Below are positions 17,326-25,819 of a stretch of 64,000 bases of DNA, in pieces. Position numbers and translations under genes: made by a program. Source of the stretch: Pseudomonas sp. FP2309 (GTDB lineage: Bacteria > Pseudomonadota > Gammaproteobacteria > Pseudomonadales > Pseudomonadaceae); the NCBI RefSeq assembly GCF_030687575.1, contig NZ_CP117439.1, positions 4,331,501-4,395,500 on the forward strand. Direction: 5' to 3'. The notes beneath the pieces are model-generated. The model did no database searches and had not been told where the DNA came from. It saw only the letters and a program-made list of their open reading frames with translations. Positions within the stretch are counted from its first letter, which is position 1. Every line of letters begins with the position of its first letter.

Positions 17326-18678
17326 TTAGACCACCAACGACAGCAACATGATGAAGATCAACGCCACCACCGACAGGATGGTTTCCATCGCGGTCCAGGT
17401 CTTGAAGGTCTCGGCCACGGTCATGTTGAAGTACTGCTTGACCAGCCAGAACCCTGCATCGTTGACGTGAGACAGAATCAACGAGCCCGCCCCCGTCGCC
17501 AGAACCAACAGCTCGCGGTTGACCCCAGGGATCATGCCCACCACCGGCACCACGATGCCGGCGCCGGTGATGGTCGCCACGGTCGCTGAACCGGTCGCCA
17601 CACGAATCACCGCCGCCACCAGCCATGCCAGCAGGATCGGATTGATCTGCGCGTTCACCGCCATATGGCCGATCACGTCACCCACGCCGCTGGTCACCAG
17701 CATCTGCTTGAAGCCACCACCGGCGCCGATGATCAGGATGATCGCGGCGGTCGGCGCAAGGCTGGCGTCGAGCAGCTTGAGGATCTGCTTGGCGTGAATA
17801 CCCTGGCGACTGCCAAAGGTGTACAGCGACAGCAGCAGGGCCAGCAGCAAAGCGGTGATCGGGTGACCGATCATGTCCATCCAGTTGCGCACCACGTTGC
17901 CTTCGGCAAAGGCGATGTCGGCAAAGGTTTTAAGCAGCATCAGGAACACCGGTAACAGCACGGTGACCAGGGTGACGCCGAAGCTTGGCAGCGACTTGTT
18001 ATCGGTCTCGCGGGCCAGTTGGTCGACCAGTTCCTGGGACGGGTTGCCCGGAATGTACTTGGCGATAAACGTACCGAAGATCGGGCCGGCGATGATGGCG
18101 GTCGGCAGTGCGACGATCAGGCCGTACAGGATGGTTTTGCCGATGTCCGCGCCAAACACGCCGATGGCCAGCAACGGGCCTGGATGCGGCGGCACCAGGC
18201 CGTGTACCGCCGACAGGCCGGCGAGCAGCGGGATGCCGATCTTGATCAGCGACACGCCGGTACGCCGTGCGACGATAAACACCAGCGGGATCAGCAACAC
18301 AAAACCGATCTCGAAGAACAGCGGGATGCCCACCAGGAACGCGGCGAACATCATGGCCCATTGCACTTTTTCCTTGCCGAAGGCGCGGATCAGGGTCTGG
18401 GCGATCTGATCGGCGCCGCCGGACTCGGCCATCATCTTGCCGAGCATGGTGCCCAACGCGAGGATGATGCCGACAAAGCCGAGCACGCCGCCAAAACCGT
18501 CCTGGAAGGCCTTGATGATCTTGTCCACGGGCATGCCCGAGGTCAGGCCGAGAAAGCCGGCCGCAATGATCAGTGCGATGAACGGGTGCACTTTGAATTT
18601 GGTGATCAGAACGATCAAACCGATGATGGTGACGACTGCATCTAACAGCAGGTACGACTCGTGGGACATGCCAAACAT
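17326..18678 (-). CDS. gntP: Gluconate:H+ symporter, GntP family
   Basis: A 450-aa inner-membrane permease with about 12-14 membrane segments. The family signatures include FVGIILALGTMLGKMMAESGGADQIA and the PPHPGPLLAIGVFGADIGKTILYGL loop, and the end is SHVNDAGFWLVKQYF. It imports gluconate, which GntK (next gene upstream) phosphorylates. A GntR-type operator lies 58 bases before the start, and an A-rich motif next to a CAGGAGAG ribosome site suggests Hfq/Crc control. Between gntK and gntP there are 84 bp including that operator, so gntP can be transcribed on its own. Confidence 0.93.
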   Translation of the reverse strand: MFGMSHESYLLLDAVVTIIGLIVLITKFKVHPFIALIIAAGFLGLTSGMPVDKIIKAFQDGFGGVLGFVGIILALGTMLGKMMAESGGADQIAQTLIRAFGKEKVQWAMMFAAFLVGIPLFFEIGFVLLIPLVFIVARRTGVSLIKIGIPLLAGLSAVHGLVPPHPGPLLAIGVFGADIGKTILYGLIVALPTAIIAGPIFGTFIAKYIPGNPSQELVDQLARETDNKSLPSFGVTLVTVLLPVFLMLLKTFADIAFAEGNVVRNWMDMIGHPITALLLALLLSLYTFGSRQGIHAKQILKLLDASLAPTAAIILIIGAGGGFKQMLVTSGVGDVIGHMAVNAQINPILLAWLVAAVIRVATGSATVATITGAGIVVPVVGMIPGVNRELLVLATGAGSLILSHVNDAGFWLVKQYFNMTVAETFKTWTAMETILSVVALIFIMLLSLVV

Positions 18679-18693
18679 GGGGGGTCTCTCCTG

Positions 18694-18708
18694 TTTGTTG
18701 TTGTTATT
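18694..18708 (-). promoter_or_regulatory. A-rich Hfq/Crc-type motif before gntP
   Basis: On the minus strand the sequence reads AATAACAACAACAAA, giving overlapping AANAANAA matches just upstream of the CAGGAGAG ribosome site. In Pseudomonas, Hfq with Crc binds such motifs to block translation during catabolite repression. Confidence 0.6.
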
Positions 18709-18735
18709 AAAGCGGGTGATGAATTTCCTGCCGGG

Positions 18736-18747
18736 GATAGCGCTATC
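18736..18747. promoter_or_regulatory. GntR operator before gntP
   Basis: GATAGCGCTATC is a perfect 12-bp palindrome. It shares the TAGCGCTA core with the two sites between gntK and gntR. Confidence 0.75.
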
Positions 18748-18762
18748 TTTTCCGGCAAAAAA

Positions 18763-19296
18763 TTATTGAGTTCGTTCAAAACCGTGCTTGAGCCACCAGG
18801 CATGGGTCTGCTCGGCCAGGGCTTCGACGCTGTCTTCGCTGGCGTTGAGGGCCAGGGTCAGCGGCTCGCCTTTGGGCGATTCGAGGGTGGCGAACTGGCT
18901 GTCTATGAGGCTCGCCGGCATGAAATGACCGGGGCGATGGGACACGCGGTCCGAGGCCACTTCACGGGTCAGTTCCAGAAACACGAAACCCAAACCCGGC
19001 GCGGCTTCGCGCAGGTGGTCGCGGTATTTCTTTTTCAGGGCTGAGCAAGTGAGTACCGGGTGTTCACCGGCCTTGAGCGAACGGCGCAGTTCATCGCACA
19101 GGATGTCGAGCCAACCGGCGCGGTCGTCGTCGTTGAGGGGGTGGCCGGCGCTCATCTTTTCGATGTTGGCGGCGGGGTGAAAGCTGTCGCCTTCAATGGC
19201 GGTGGCGCCGTTCAGGCGGCACAGCGCCTCGCTGACGCTGGTCTTGCCACAGCCGGCAACACCCATGATGACCAGGGCGGTAACAGGTTGACTCAT
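18763..19296 (-). CDS. gntK: Gluconokinase
   Basis: A 177-aa carbohydrate kinase that makes 6-phosphogluconate from gluconate and ATP. The P-loop GVAGCGKT is at residues 12-19. Downstream are GDSFHPAANIEKMSAGHPLNDDDRAGWL and LTCSALKKKYRDHLR, both diagnostic for thermoresistant gluconokinases. The ATG at 19296 has GAGG upstream and begins MSQPVTALVIMG; longer in-frame starts run into the operator region. It is divergent from gntR and leads into gntP. Confidence 0.94.
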   Translation of the reverse strand: MSQPVTALVIMGVAGCGKTSVSEALCRLNGATAIEGDSFHPAANIEKMSAGHPLNDDDRAGWLDILCDELRRSLKAGEHPVLTCSALKKKYRDHLREAAPGLGFVFLELTREVASDRVSHRPGHFMPASLIDSQFATLESPKGEPLTLALNASEDSVEALAEQTHAWWLKHGFERTQ

Positions 19297-19314
19297 GGAA
19301 CACCTCAGGACGCA

Positions 19315-19331
19315 GATAGCGCTACCTTTGC
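19315..19331. promoter_or_regulatory. GntR operator proximal to gntK
   Basis: GATAGCGCTACC at 19315-19326. On the minus strand the 14-mer GCAAAGGTAGCGCT (19318-19331) is one step from the GntR consensus I recall for P. aeruginosa (AC-N-AAG-N-TAGCGCT). Confidence 0.7.
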
Positions 19332-19466
19332 ACGCTGTAAGGCTAGTGCAAAAACAGGCTTTTCCCGCGCCGTCTTGTCTTTTTTTATGGAGTGACGCGT
19401 GCATCCGCTCCAACGCTTTGAACAGGATCAGGCAACCCTTTGTTCAAGAATTTGCAGCCTTTTGGA

Positions 19467-19483
19467 GACAGCGCTACCTTAGT
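19467..19483. promoter_or_regulatory. GntR operator proximal to gntR
   Basis: GACAGCGCTACC at 19467-19478. The minus strand reads ACTAAGGTAGCGCT (19470-19483), an exact match to AC-N-AAG-N-TAGCGCT. Its position 30-46 bases before the gntR start fits autorepression. Confidence 0.75.
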
Positions 19484-19512
19484 GCCTCGATTTTTGTTTG
19501 GCAAGCCGCCTG

Positions 19513-20541
19513 ATGACCTCTAAGAACGATAAAAATACGCGCACCACGGGTCGCCCGACCCTCAATGAAGTTGCCCGCCTGGCCGGCGTCAGTCCGATTA
19601 CCGCCTCCCGCGCCTTGCGTGGCATCAGCACCGTGGCCGTGGACCTGGTGGAAAAAGTGCAGCAGGCCGCTGCCGAACTCAGCTACGTGGTCAACCCCGC
19701 CGCCCGTGCCCTGGCCTCGGCCCAGAGCCATTCGGTGGTGGTGCTGGTCCCATCGCTATCCAACCTCCTGTTTATCGAAACACTGGAAGCCATTCATCAG
19801 GTACTGCGGCCCAAGGGCTTCGAAGTGCTGATCGGCAACTTCCACTATTCCCGCGATGAAGAAGAAAACCTGCTGCGCAACTACATGGCCTACCAGCCAC
19901 GGGGGTTGCTGCTGACCGGTTTTGATCGCACCGAAAGTGCCCGACGGATGGTCGAGGCCAGTAACGTGCCCTGCGTCTACATGATGGACCTGGACCCTAA
20001 CGCTGGCGTGAACTGCGTGGGGTTCTCGCAATTGGCGGCCGGTGAAACCGCGGCGGCGCATCTGTTGTCCCGTGGGCGCAAGCGCCTGGCCTATATCGGC
20101 GCGCAACTGGACCAACGCACCTTGCTGCGTGGCGAAGGCTTCCGCCGCGCGCTGCAACAGGCGGGGTTGTATGACCCGGCGCTGGAGCTGCTCACTCCGC
20201 GCCCCTCCTCCGTGGGCCTGGGCGGTGAACTGTTCCTGCAGTTGCTCGCGGCGCACCCGGATGTGGACGCGATCTTTTTCGGCAACGACGACTTGGCCCA
20301 GGGCGCACTGCTCGAAGCCCTGCGCCATGGCATCAAGGTGCCGGAGCGCGTGGCGGTGCTGGGTTTTAACGACCTGCCGGCCTCGTCCTTTATGGTGCCG
20401 CGCCTGAGCAGCATCAGCACGCCGCGTGAGGCGATTGGTCGGCGTGCGGCAGAGCATTTGTTGACGATCATGGCGGGCAACAAGATCGCCAAGCCCGTAG
20501 TAGATATGGGATTTGAATTGCAGGTGCGGGAGAGTACGTAG
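19513..20541 (+). CDS. gntR: LacI-family gluconate repressor GntR
   Basis: A 342-aa LacI-family protein. Its helix-turn-helix is RPTLNEVARLAGVSPITASRALRG (about residues 14-37), with hinge NPAARALASA, followed by a periplasmic-binding-protein-like effector domain. It should repress gntK, gntP and itself until gluconate or 6-phosphogluconate binds. I use the ATG at 19513 (MTSKNDKNTR); a TTG five codons earlier is possible. Three TAGCGCTA-type sites flank its targets. Confidence 0.93.
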   Translation: MTSKNDKNTRTTGRPTLNEVARLAGVSPITASRALRGISTVAVDLVEKVQQAAAELSYVVNPAARALASAQSHSVVVLVPSLSNLLFIETLEAIHQVLRPKGFEVLIGNFHYSRDEEENLLRNYMAYQPRGLLLTGFDRTESARRMVEASNVPCVYMMDLDPNAGVNCVGFSQLAAGETAAAHLLSRGRKRLAYIGAQLDQRTLLRGEGFRRALQQAGLYDPALELLTPRPSSVGLGGELFLQLLAAHPDVDAIFFGNDDLAQGALLEALRHGIKVPERVAVLGFNDLPASSFMVPRLSSISTPREAIGRRAAEHLLTIMAGNKIAKPVVDMGFELQVREST

Positions 20542-20857
20542 GCCCCTTGTAGGAAGCGCCTGACATTGCGGTAAGCGCCTTGCCCGGTTGCCTACGCTTA
20601 CGTCAGAATCCGCCGGCTTGTGCGCATGGGTGGCGGTCTTTAAGGTTTGCCGGTCGCTGAATTTCTCGGTGATCGGGTTTAGTAGCCCGACCTTGCTCAC
20701 ACAAGATGCATGAGCCTATCGATGCTTGATGGTGGCTGTGCGCAGGGCGCCTTCGGGTGCGCCGGGTTTGTGTGGGGTACCGGTCTACTAACTTGCGTAC
20801 AGCTGCCACCCTCGTTTAGTAGCGATGAGGTATCAGCCCAAATCAGGTACTTCAATT
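20542..20857 (+). ncRNA. Structured leader upstream of the DUF6124 gene
   Basis: This 316-bp gap has no gene but strong pairing. Hairpin 1 is TCGGG-[TTTAGTAG]-CCCGA (20673-20690). A long stem pairs GGTGGCTGTGCGCA (20731-20744) with 20794-20810, and encloses a GGCGC/UUCG hairpin (20746-20763). The single-stranded CTACTAAC (20785-20792) is complementary to the TTTAGTAG loop, which occurs again at 20815-20822 just before the gene. The two loop copies could compete for the one complement, as in a switch. I do not know an Rfam name for it. The RNA assignment is inferred. Confidence 0.5.
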
Positions 20858-21091
20858 ATGCAAAGCACCCATCCCACGCATGCGCTCTTCACCGTCATCC
20901 CCGAGACGCCCACCGAAACCCTGCTGATCAACAGCTACGAAACCATGTGCTCCGTCAGCACCTTGCTGCTCGACCTGTCAGATGAACTCAGCGGCAAACA
21001 GCGCGATGTCGCCCTGGCCATTCATCAGCTGAGTGAGCTGTCCGTCCTGCTGGTCGGCAAGGCCATCGACCAACATACACCGCGCTGCTAA
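20858..21091 (+). CDS. DUF6124 (DUF3077-like) family protein
   Basis: A 77-aa protein with LLINSYETMCSVSTLLLDLSDELSGKQRDVALAIHQLSELSVLLVGKAID, the helical core of a Pseudomonas-specific family of unknown function. It has no signal peptide and is shorter than many relatives, which have a 30-50 residue charged N-terminus. The ATG at 20858 is chosen because the residues match from there; an ATG at 20825 lies inside the leader structure. A REP hairpin followed by T5 ends the transcript. Confidence 0.75.
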   Translation: MQSTHPTHALFTVIPETPTETLLINSYETMCSVSTLLLDLSDELSGKQRDVALAIHQLSELSVLLVGKAIDQHTPRC

Positions 21092-21111
21092 GGCTTCTGC
21101 CCGGTCAAACG

Positions 21112-21136
21112 TGTGGGGAGCCAGCCCTCTCCCACA
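21112..21136 (+). repeat. REP-like hairpin acting as terminator
   Basis: TGTGGGGAG and CTCCCACA flank CCAGCCCT, followed by TTTTTAAT. The T-tract suggests that this REP copy also terminates the DUF6124 transcript. Confidence 0.65.
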
Positions 21137-21221
21137 TTTTTAATCTACTCGCGCGTTGAAGTCTCGCCGTCGCTTAGGGTGCCTGTTAGATTGGCTGCTC
21201 TCCAAATGCGAGGGAAATATC

Positions 21222-21857
21222 ATGGGACACTCACTGAAAATCTTGGGTCGCACCTCCTCCATCAATGTGCGCAAAGTGCTCTGGACCTGCCACGAACTGG
21301 GCATAGACTACGCACACCAGGACGACTGGGGCATCGGCTTCAAGCCCACCCAATCCGCCGAATTCCTCGCCCTGAACCCCAACGCGCAAATACCGGTGCT
21401 GATCGACGACCACGGTGTGCTGTGGGAGTCGAACACCATCTGCCGTTACCTCGTCAGCCTCTACCAACGGTACGACCTGCTCCCTGCCGATCCCGCCCCA
21501 CGGGCCCGTGTGGAGCAATGGATGGACTGGCAAGCCACAGAGCTCAATCGCGCCTGGGGCGATGCATTCACCGCCCTGGTGCGTAACAACCCTGATGGCC
21601 TCGACGCCGGGCAGATTAAAATCGCCGTGCAGGTCTGGAACGACAAGATGGGCATTCTGGAGCAACAGCTGGCCAAGACCGGCGCGTATGTGGCGGGTGA
21701 TGAGTTCACGCTGGCCGATATCCTGATCGGACTATCGGTGCACCGTTGGCAGATGACCCCGATGGAGCGCCCGCCCTACCCCGCCGTCGCAGCGTACTAC
21801 CAACGACTTGGCCAGCATCCCGGCTTCAAGACGTTCGCACTCGACCTCGCTAACTGA
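21222..21857 (+). CDS. Glutathione S-transferase family protein
   Basis: A 211-aa cytosolic GST. The thioredoxin-like N-terminal domain starts LKILGRTSSINVRKVLWTCHELGIDY, with the active-site Ser/Asn of the theta/beta-like classes. It has the cis-Pro glutathione-binding NPNAQIPVLIDDHGVLWESNTICRYL (Glu-Ser contact). The helical C-terminal domain contains YVAGDEFTLADILIGLSVHRW. AGGG lies eight to eleven bases before the ATG at 21222. Its physiological substrate is unknown. Confidence 0.9.
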   Translation: MGHSLKILGRTSSINVRKVLWTCHELGIDYAHQDDWGIGFKPTQSAEFLALNPNAQIPVLIDDHGVLWESNTICRYLVSLYQRYDLLPADPAPRARVEQWMDWQATELNRAWGDAFTALVRNNPDGLDAGQIKIAVQVWNDKMGILEQQLAKTGAYVAGDEFTLADILIGLSVHRWQMTPMERPPYPAVAAYYQRLGQHPGFKTFALDLAN

Positions 21858-22020
21858 ATCCCCGACGCGCCGCTGGTACAGCGCAGACGGCAACGCATGG
21901 CCGGCCGGGGGACAACTGTTGCCGCAGCGGCCATGCCATCTCCAACAAATACGGGTATTCCGCGCCCGGCACGGTATTTGCTCCAGCTGTCACACCGTAC
22001 ATTTACACAGGTGACCGATC

Positions 22021-22536
22021 ATGCTGGTTAACAACAACGCTCAAGCCATGTCGATCGTCGAAAAGATCAAGCGGCCCGACATGGACCCCGCCAACGCCGC
22101 CGCCAGTGCGTTGTACAGCGGTGCCGTGCAGGCCGCGCAGCAAAGCGTGACCATGCCGGCCGCGCAGAAGGATCTGGACAAGGCCGCCGGCCGTATCGAC
22201 GAAGCCTTCGCCAAGACCCGCGTGCAGTTGCAAGCCTGCGCAGCGGCCGCCACTACCTCGACGTCGACCGAAGTGCCTGCGGCCACGTCTGCCTCCGGCG
22301 CACGGTCGGAGTTCACCGACTACATGAGCAAATCCCCGGCAGAACGCATCCGTGAGCAACTGCTCAAGGAGCAGGGCTTGACCGAAGCGGATGTGCAGAA
22401 CATGTCCCAGGAAAAGCAGGACGCGATTACCCAGCAAGTGGCCGAGCGCTTGAAACAGCAACAAGAGCAGCAGTTGACGGCTAAAGCGGTAGACCCGCAG
22501 GCGCAAACACTGAAAGAAACCCTGGCGGCGATCTAA
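22021..22536 (+). CDS. Hypothetical protein with helical, Gln-rich C-terminus
   Basis: A 171-aa protein. An AGGTGA ribosome site precedes the ATG. It is rich in Ala, Gln and Lys. The C-terminal part (about 100-171) contains FTDYMSKSPAERIREQLLKEQGLTEADVQNMSQEKQDAITQQVAERLKQQQEQQL, a pattern found in several unnamed Pseudomonas proteins. It has no signal peptide or membrane segment and lacks obvious catalytic motifs. A long minus-strand frame covers the same bases but has no RBS and unusual composition, so I reject that one. Confidence 0.75.
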   Translation: MLVNNNAQAMSIVEKIKRPDMDPANAAASALYSGAVQAAQQSVTMPAAQKDLDKAAGRIDEAFAKTRVQLQACAAAATTSTSTEVPAATSASGARSEFTDYMSKSPAERIREQLLKEQGLTEADVQNMSQEKQDAITQQVAERLKQQQEQQLTAKAVDPQAQTLKETLAAI

Positions 22537-22555
22537 GCCTCATAGATGATCAAAG

Positions 22556-22579
22556 GCGGGAGGGCTTGCTCTCCCACCC
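22556..22579. repeat. REP-like hairpin
   Basis: GGCGGGAG and CTCCCACC flank GGCTTGCT, immediately after the hypothetical gene. It is a further copy of the TGTGGGAG-type element. Confidence 0.6.
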
Positions 22580-22641
22580 CTCGACGGGGTGTACCGACAG
22601 GAAACGTGTCTGCCGTCGAACACCCCTGAGCTGAAAGCTAC

Positions 22642-22758
22642 TCAGTGCCCGAACAGACCGCTGTCGGACTTCTTGGCTTTCTTGTCGGCACGTTTTTCAT
22701 CGGCGGTCTTTGCCGGTTTTTTCTTCGCGGCTTTCTTTGAATCCATACCTTTGGCCAT
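22642..22758 (-). CDS. Small lysine/alanine-rich basic protein
   Basis: A 38-aa protein (MAKGMDSKKAAKKKPAKTADEKR..., ending SGLFGH). About one third of its residues are lysine, so it is strongly basic. GGAG lies about 11 bases before the ATG. Small proteins of this type are widespread in Pseudomonas and could bind nucleic acid, but no function is known to me. Confidence 0.65.
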   Translation of the reverse strand: MAKGMDSKKAAKKKPAKTADEKRADKKAKKSDSGLFGH

Positions 22759-22861
22759 GTTGCGTACTCCACTGTGAAGGGATGCAGCACTGGGTATACC
22801 ACCTATTGCCCGGCAGAAGGCGCTTATAATCCCCACCCCCTCATCACGCTGCCTGAACACC

Positions 22862-23278
22862 ATGCCCGAGTTGCCCACCGAACCGCTGGCAGAGCCCCTG
22901 TGGCCGCTGCTGAACAAGTTTTACCGCAGCCACAACTCACCAATGAAGGCACTCAAGGGTGGTCGCTTATGGGTGGCACGCGATGGCGAGATTGTCGCCG
23001 GGCTGTGCCTGACGCCCGTGGTGGGCGGGCAGTTCCTGACCGGGGTGTTTGTGGCGCCGGACTACCGCGGCCAGGGGCTGGCCACACGTTTGATACTGCG
23101 CGCGGTGGCCGAGGTGGAAGGGACGGTGTGGCTGCTGTGCCATCCAGACCTGGAGGGGTTGTATCGGCGCATGGGGTTCACCCAGGACACGGCGTTGCCA
23201 CAATCGCTCAGCGAACGGCTGGTGCGCTATAAGCGCAACAAGCCGATGATCGCGATGGGGCTTTCGCCTCGGGAGTGA
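22862..23278 (+). CDS. GNAT-family N-acetyltransferase
   Basis: A 138-aa protein with a clear acetyl-CoA-binding segment, VFVAPDYRGQGLATRLILRAVAE, and a typical end, LEGLYRRMGF. The N-terminal third (LWPLLNKFYRSHNSPMKALKGGRLWVARDGEIVAGLCL) is conserved among Pseudomonas homologues. The substrate is unknown. It is convergent with def. Confidence 0.85.
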   Translation: MPELPTEPLAEPLWPLLNKFYRSHNSPMKALKGGRLWVARDGEIVAGLCLTPVVGGQFLTGVFVAPDYRGQGLATRLILRAVAEVEGTVWLLCHPDLEGLYRRMGFTQDTALPQSLSERLVRYKRNKPMIAMGLSPRE

Positions 23279-23316
23279 TCGCCTGTTACAGGGCTTTGGT
23301 GGGGCTTGAGCGGGGT

Positions 23317-23856
23317 TTATTCGTCAGCGGCAGGGTCCATGTCGGGGAACATCACCTCGATAAAGCCGAACTTGCTGAAGTCAGTGATCCGCGACGGGTA
23401 CAGGCGGCCGATCAAGTGGTCGCACTCGTGCTGCACCACCCGCGCATGGAAGCCATCGGCAAAACGCACGATGGGCTCACCCTTGGGGTCGAAACCCTCA
23501 TAGCGGATCTGCTGGTAACGATTCACCGCGCCACGCAGGCCTGGGACGGAGAGGCAACCTTCATAGCCCTCTTCCAGCACGGGGCTGAGCGGCGTGATCA
23601 AGGGGTTGATCAGGATGGTCTGCGGCACCGGCGGGGCATCCGGGTAGCGTTCGCTGGCTTCGAAGCCGAAGATCACCAACTGCAGGTCAACGCCAATCTG
23701 CGGGGCAGCCAGGCCGACGCCCCCCACGTGCTCCATGGTCTGGAACATGTCATCGATCAATTGCCACAACTCGGGGCTGTCGAACATTTCTGGCGGGACG
23801 GCAGGCGCGATACGCAGCAGGCGCTCGTCACCCATTTTCAGGATTTCACGGATCAT
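23317..23856 (-). CDS. def: Peptide deformylase
   Basis: A 179-aa enzyme that removes the formyl group from the N-terminal methionine of nascent proteins. The three signatures are intact: GVGLAAPQ (46-53), EGCLS (99-103) and the metal-binding HECDH (143-147). Cys101, His143 and His147 bind the metal and Glu144 is catalytic. It is probably a second deformylase copy, because the main def gene in Pseudomonas normally sits with fmt. It overlaps the upstream yihY-like gene by ATGA, which implies an operon. Confidence 0.93.
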   Translation of the reverse strand: MIREILKMGDERLLRIAPAVPPEMFDSPELWQLIDDMFQTMEHVGGVGLAAPQIGVDLQLVIFGFEASERYPDAPPVPQTILINPLITPLSPVLEEGYEGCLSVPGLRGAVNRYQQIRYEGFDPKGEPIVRFADGFHARVVQHECDHLIGRLYPSRITDFSKFGFIEVMFPDMDPAADE

Positions 23857-24806
23857 TGATCAGGCTCAGGAGTGGGCTTGGAGTGGTCCCGGCCGAGGCC
23901 AGAGACGTGCTGTTTTTCAACGGTGTGGCCGGGCTCATCGAACTCCTTTTCACCAGGGCTCTTACCTTCGGCCGACATGTGTTCGATCACTGCGTTCATC
24001 TCTGCACCGAGCAGCAGCACCGCCGCGGAAATGTAGAAGTACAGCAGCAGCACGATGATCGCACCGATACTGCCATACATCGCGTTGTAGTCCGCGAAGG
24101 TTTTAACGTAGTAGCCAAACCCCAGGGAGGCGACGATCCATACCACCACCGCCAGCACGGAGCCAGGGGTGATAAAGCGGAATTTCTGCTCGACATCCGG
24201 CATGACGTAATACATGAGGGCCACGGCGAACATCAGCAAAATCACGATCAGCGGCCAACGCACGATGGTCCACAGGGTCACCACGAATTCCTGCATGCCA
24301 ATCTGCCCCGCCAGCCACTCCATCACCTGCGGGCCGAGGACCATCAACGCGGCGGCGGCCAGCAGCATGCCGGCAATGCCGACGGTGTAGAAAATCGACA
24401 GAGGGAAACGCTTCCAGATCGGCCGGCCTTCGACCACGTCGTAGGCGGCGTTCATCGCGCTCATCATCAGGCGCACACCGGCCGACGCGGTCCACAGCGC
24501 GATCACGATACCTACCGACAGCAGGCCGCCCTTGGACTGCTGTAACTGGTCGATCACCGGGTTGACCTGCTCCAGGGCCTGGGGCGGTAACACCAACTCC
24601 GATTGCAGGCGCAACCAGCTGAAAAAGTCCGGCAAATGCAGGAAACCGATCAGGGCAATCAGGAACAGCAGGAAGGGGAACAGCGAAAACAGCATCTGGT
24701 AGGCCAGTGCCGAGGCGTAGGTGGACATCTCGTCGTCGACGAATTCCTTGATGGTGCGCGCCAGCACCTTGTGCAGCTTGAGGCCATCGAGAACCGAAAA
24801 AATCAT
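23853..24806 (-). CDS. YihY/BrkB-family inner-membrane protein
   Basis: A 317-aa membrane protein with six membrane segments between about residues 30 and 265. The family pattern is visible: [25 protein letters not shown] at the start, [20 protein letters not shown] in the middle and [31 protein letters not shown] near the end. The C-terminal 50 residues are hydrophilic. Members were once called ribonuclease BN in error; their true role is unknown. It is the first gene of a pair with def. Confidence 0.9.
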   Translation of the reverse strand: MIFSVLDGLKLHKVLARTIKEFVDDEMSTYASALAYQMLFSLFPFLLFLIALIGFLHLPDFFSWLRLQSELVLPPQALEQVNPVIDQLQQSKGGLLSVGIVIALWTASAGVRLMMSAMNAAYDVVEGRPIWKRFPLSIFYTVGIAGMLLAAAALMVLGPQVMEWLAGQIGMQEFVVTLWTIVRWPLIVILLMFAVALMYYVMPDVEQKFRFITPGSVLAVVVWIVASLGFGYYVKTFADYNAMYGSIGAIIVLLLYFYISAAVLLLGAEMNAVIEHMSAEGKSPGEKEFDEPGHTVEKQHVSGLGRDHSKPTPEPDQ

Positions 24807-24927
24807 AGCGTCTCCTTTCGCCGCAAAGAGGGTGAGGTCGCGGGCGACTCAGGGGCCGTTTTCTACATCAAAGTAGCCCATTTGGCGACTTTGAAACAAT
24901 TTCGAAAGTTTAGTTGCAAAGGCGCAC

Positions 24928-24956
24928 ATAAAAACGGCCATCCGTGGATGGCCGCT
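24928..24956 (-). terminator. Intrinsic terminator after csbD-like gene
   Basis: GGCCATCC-GT-GGATGGCC (24936-24953) forms a perfect stem. On the minus strand it is followed by GTTTTTAT, so it terminates the csbD transcript. Confidence 0.8.
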
Positions 24957-24987
24957 GTGCAGTCCAGGCATCGCCTTAGACGCCGAC

Positions 24988-25173
24988 TTACTTGGTCGCT
25001 TTCTTGACTGCGTCTTTGGTGTCACCGACCGCTTGCTGCACTTCGCCTTTCTTTTCCTGGATCACGCCTTCAGCACGCAGCTTGTCGTTATCGGTCACTT
25101 TGCCGACGCCTTGCTTGATGTTGCCCACTGCCTCGTTCGCCAAACCTTTTGCCTTATCCGATGTGCTGCTCAT
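24988..25173 (-). CDS. CsbD-family stress response protein
   Basis: A 61-aa hydrophilic protein, [53 protein letters not shown], with the repeated GNIKQGVGK / KGEVQQAVG pattern of CsbD. The family accumulates in general or osmotic stress; the molecular role is unclear. I use the ATG at 25173 (GGAG about 11 bases upstream). An AlgU-like promoter lies about 50-75 bases further up, and a terminator follows. Confidence 0.9.
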   Translation of the reverse strand: MSSTSDKAKGLANEAVGNIKQGVGKVTDNDKLRAEGVIQEKKGEVQQAVGDTKDAVKKATK

Positions 25174-25219
25174 GGTATTTCTCCGAAGGAACAATCAAGG
25201 GTTTTGGTCATTACCTAAA

Positions 25220-25248
25220 GATTGACCGGAGGCCGTTCGGCAGAGTTT
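25220..25248 (-). promoter_or_regulatory. Possible AlgU (sigma-22) promoter of csbD
   Basis: On the minus strand AAACTC is followed after 17 bases by TCAAT, which partly matches the AlgU consensus GAACTT-N16/17-TCTGA. CsbD-like genes belong to envelope/osmotic stress regulons in related species. The match is imperfect. Confidence 0.3.
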
Positions 25249-25372
25249 CAATTATTTTCGGCGGGCATTTGATCGAAAGCGGCAGGTTTGACTTTATGTT
25301 TTGCAGCCAACCCACGAGAATGCCGGGCACATTCAGGCTATACCGCTGAATAACAGATCCCGTAGGAAGGTT

Positions 25373-25750
25373 ATGAAACTCAATAAAGCACAGGCTATCG
25401 CCCGCAGAAACACCGAACTGGGCGGTGCCGTACTCGGCGTCAACAACTGCCATTTCACCGACCTGGACCGCAAACGCAATATCTGGTGGTTCGACCTGCC
25501 GGTAGGCCGTATTGCGGTGGGCCAGTACGAGTGGATTCACTTGTTGATGCATGACGCCGAGTCCGATCAGTTGCTGCACCTGAAGGTACCGACGGCTTAC
25601 TTGCGTGAAAAACTCGAAGGGCTCGTAGTGCGCAATGCCGGCAAGCGCAAGCCGGAGATCACCCTGGAGCTGAGCGCCGATAAGGACTCGTTCCTCAAGG
25701 ATGTGCGCCCGTCCGGTGCGGGTGTGAGCTTCGCGCAATTTGCCCTGTAA
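25373..25750 (+). CDS. Conserved hypothetical protein
   Basis: A 125-aa soluble protein with an AGGAAGG ribosome site before the ATG. Recognisable stretches are NNCHFTDLDRKRNIWWFDLPVGRI and YEWIHLLMHDAESDQLLHLKVPTAYLREKL. I know no named family for it. The gene is followed by a strong bidirectional terminator. Confidence 0.75.
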   Translation: MKLNKAQAIARRNTELGGAVLGVNNCHFTDLDRKRNIWWFDLPVGRIAVGQYEWIHLLMHDAESDQLLHLKVPTAYLREKLEGLVVRNAGKRKPEITLELSADKDSFLKDVRPSGAGVSFAQFAL

Positions 25751-25786
25751 CAACGAGGTTAAAACCGCACGTCAGGCAGCACGCAT

Positions 25787-25815
25787 TAAAAAACCCCGCA
25801 TTGCGGGGTTTTTTA
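25787..25815. terminator. Bidirectional intrinsic terminator
   Basis: AAAAAACCCCGCA-TTGCGGGGTTTTTT lies between two convergent genes and provides T-tracts on both strands. Confidence 0.95.
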
Positions 25816-25819
25816 TGGG

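Noticed and set aside
22003..22506. 167-codon minus-strand frame opposite the gene at 22021
   Set aside because: Low-complexity Gly/Arg/Leu composition, no RBS; the plus-strand protein has a good RBS and conserved-looking C-terminus.
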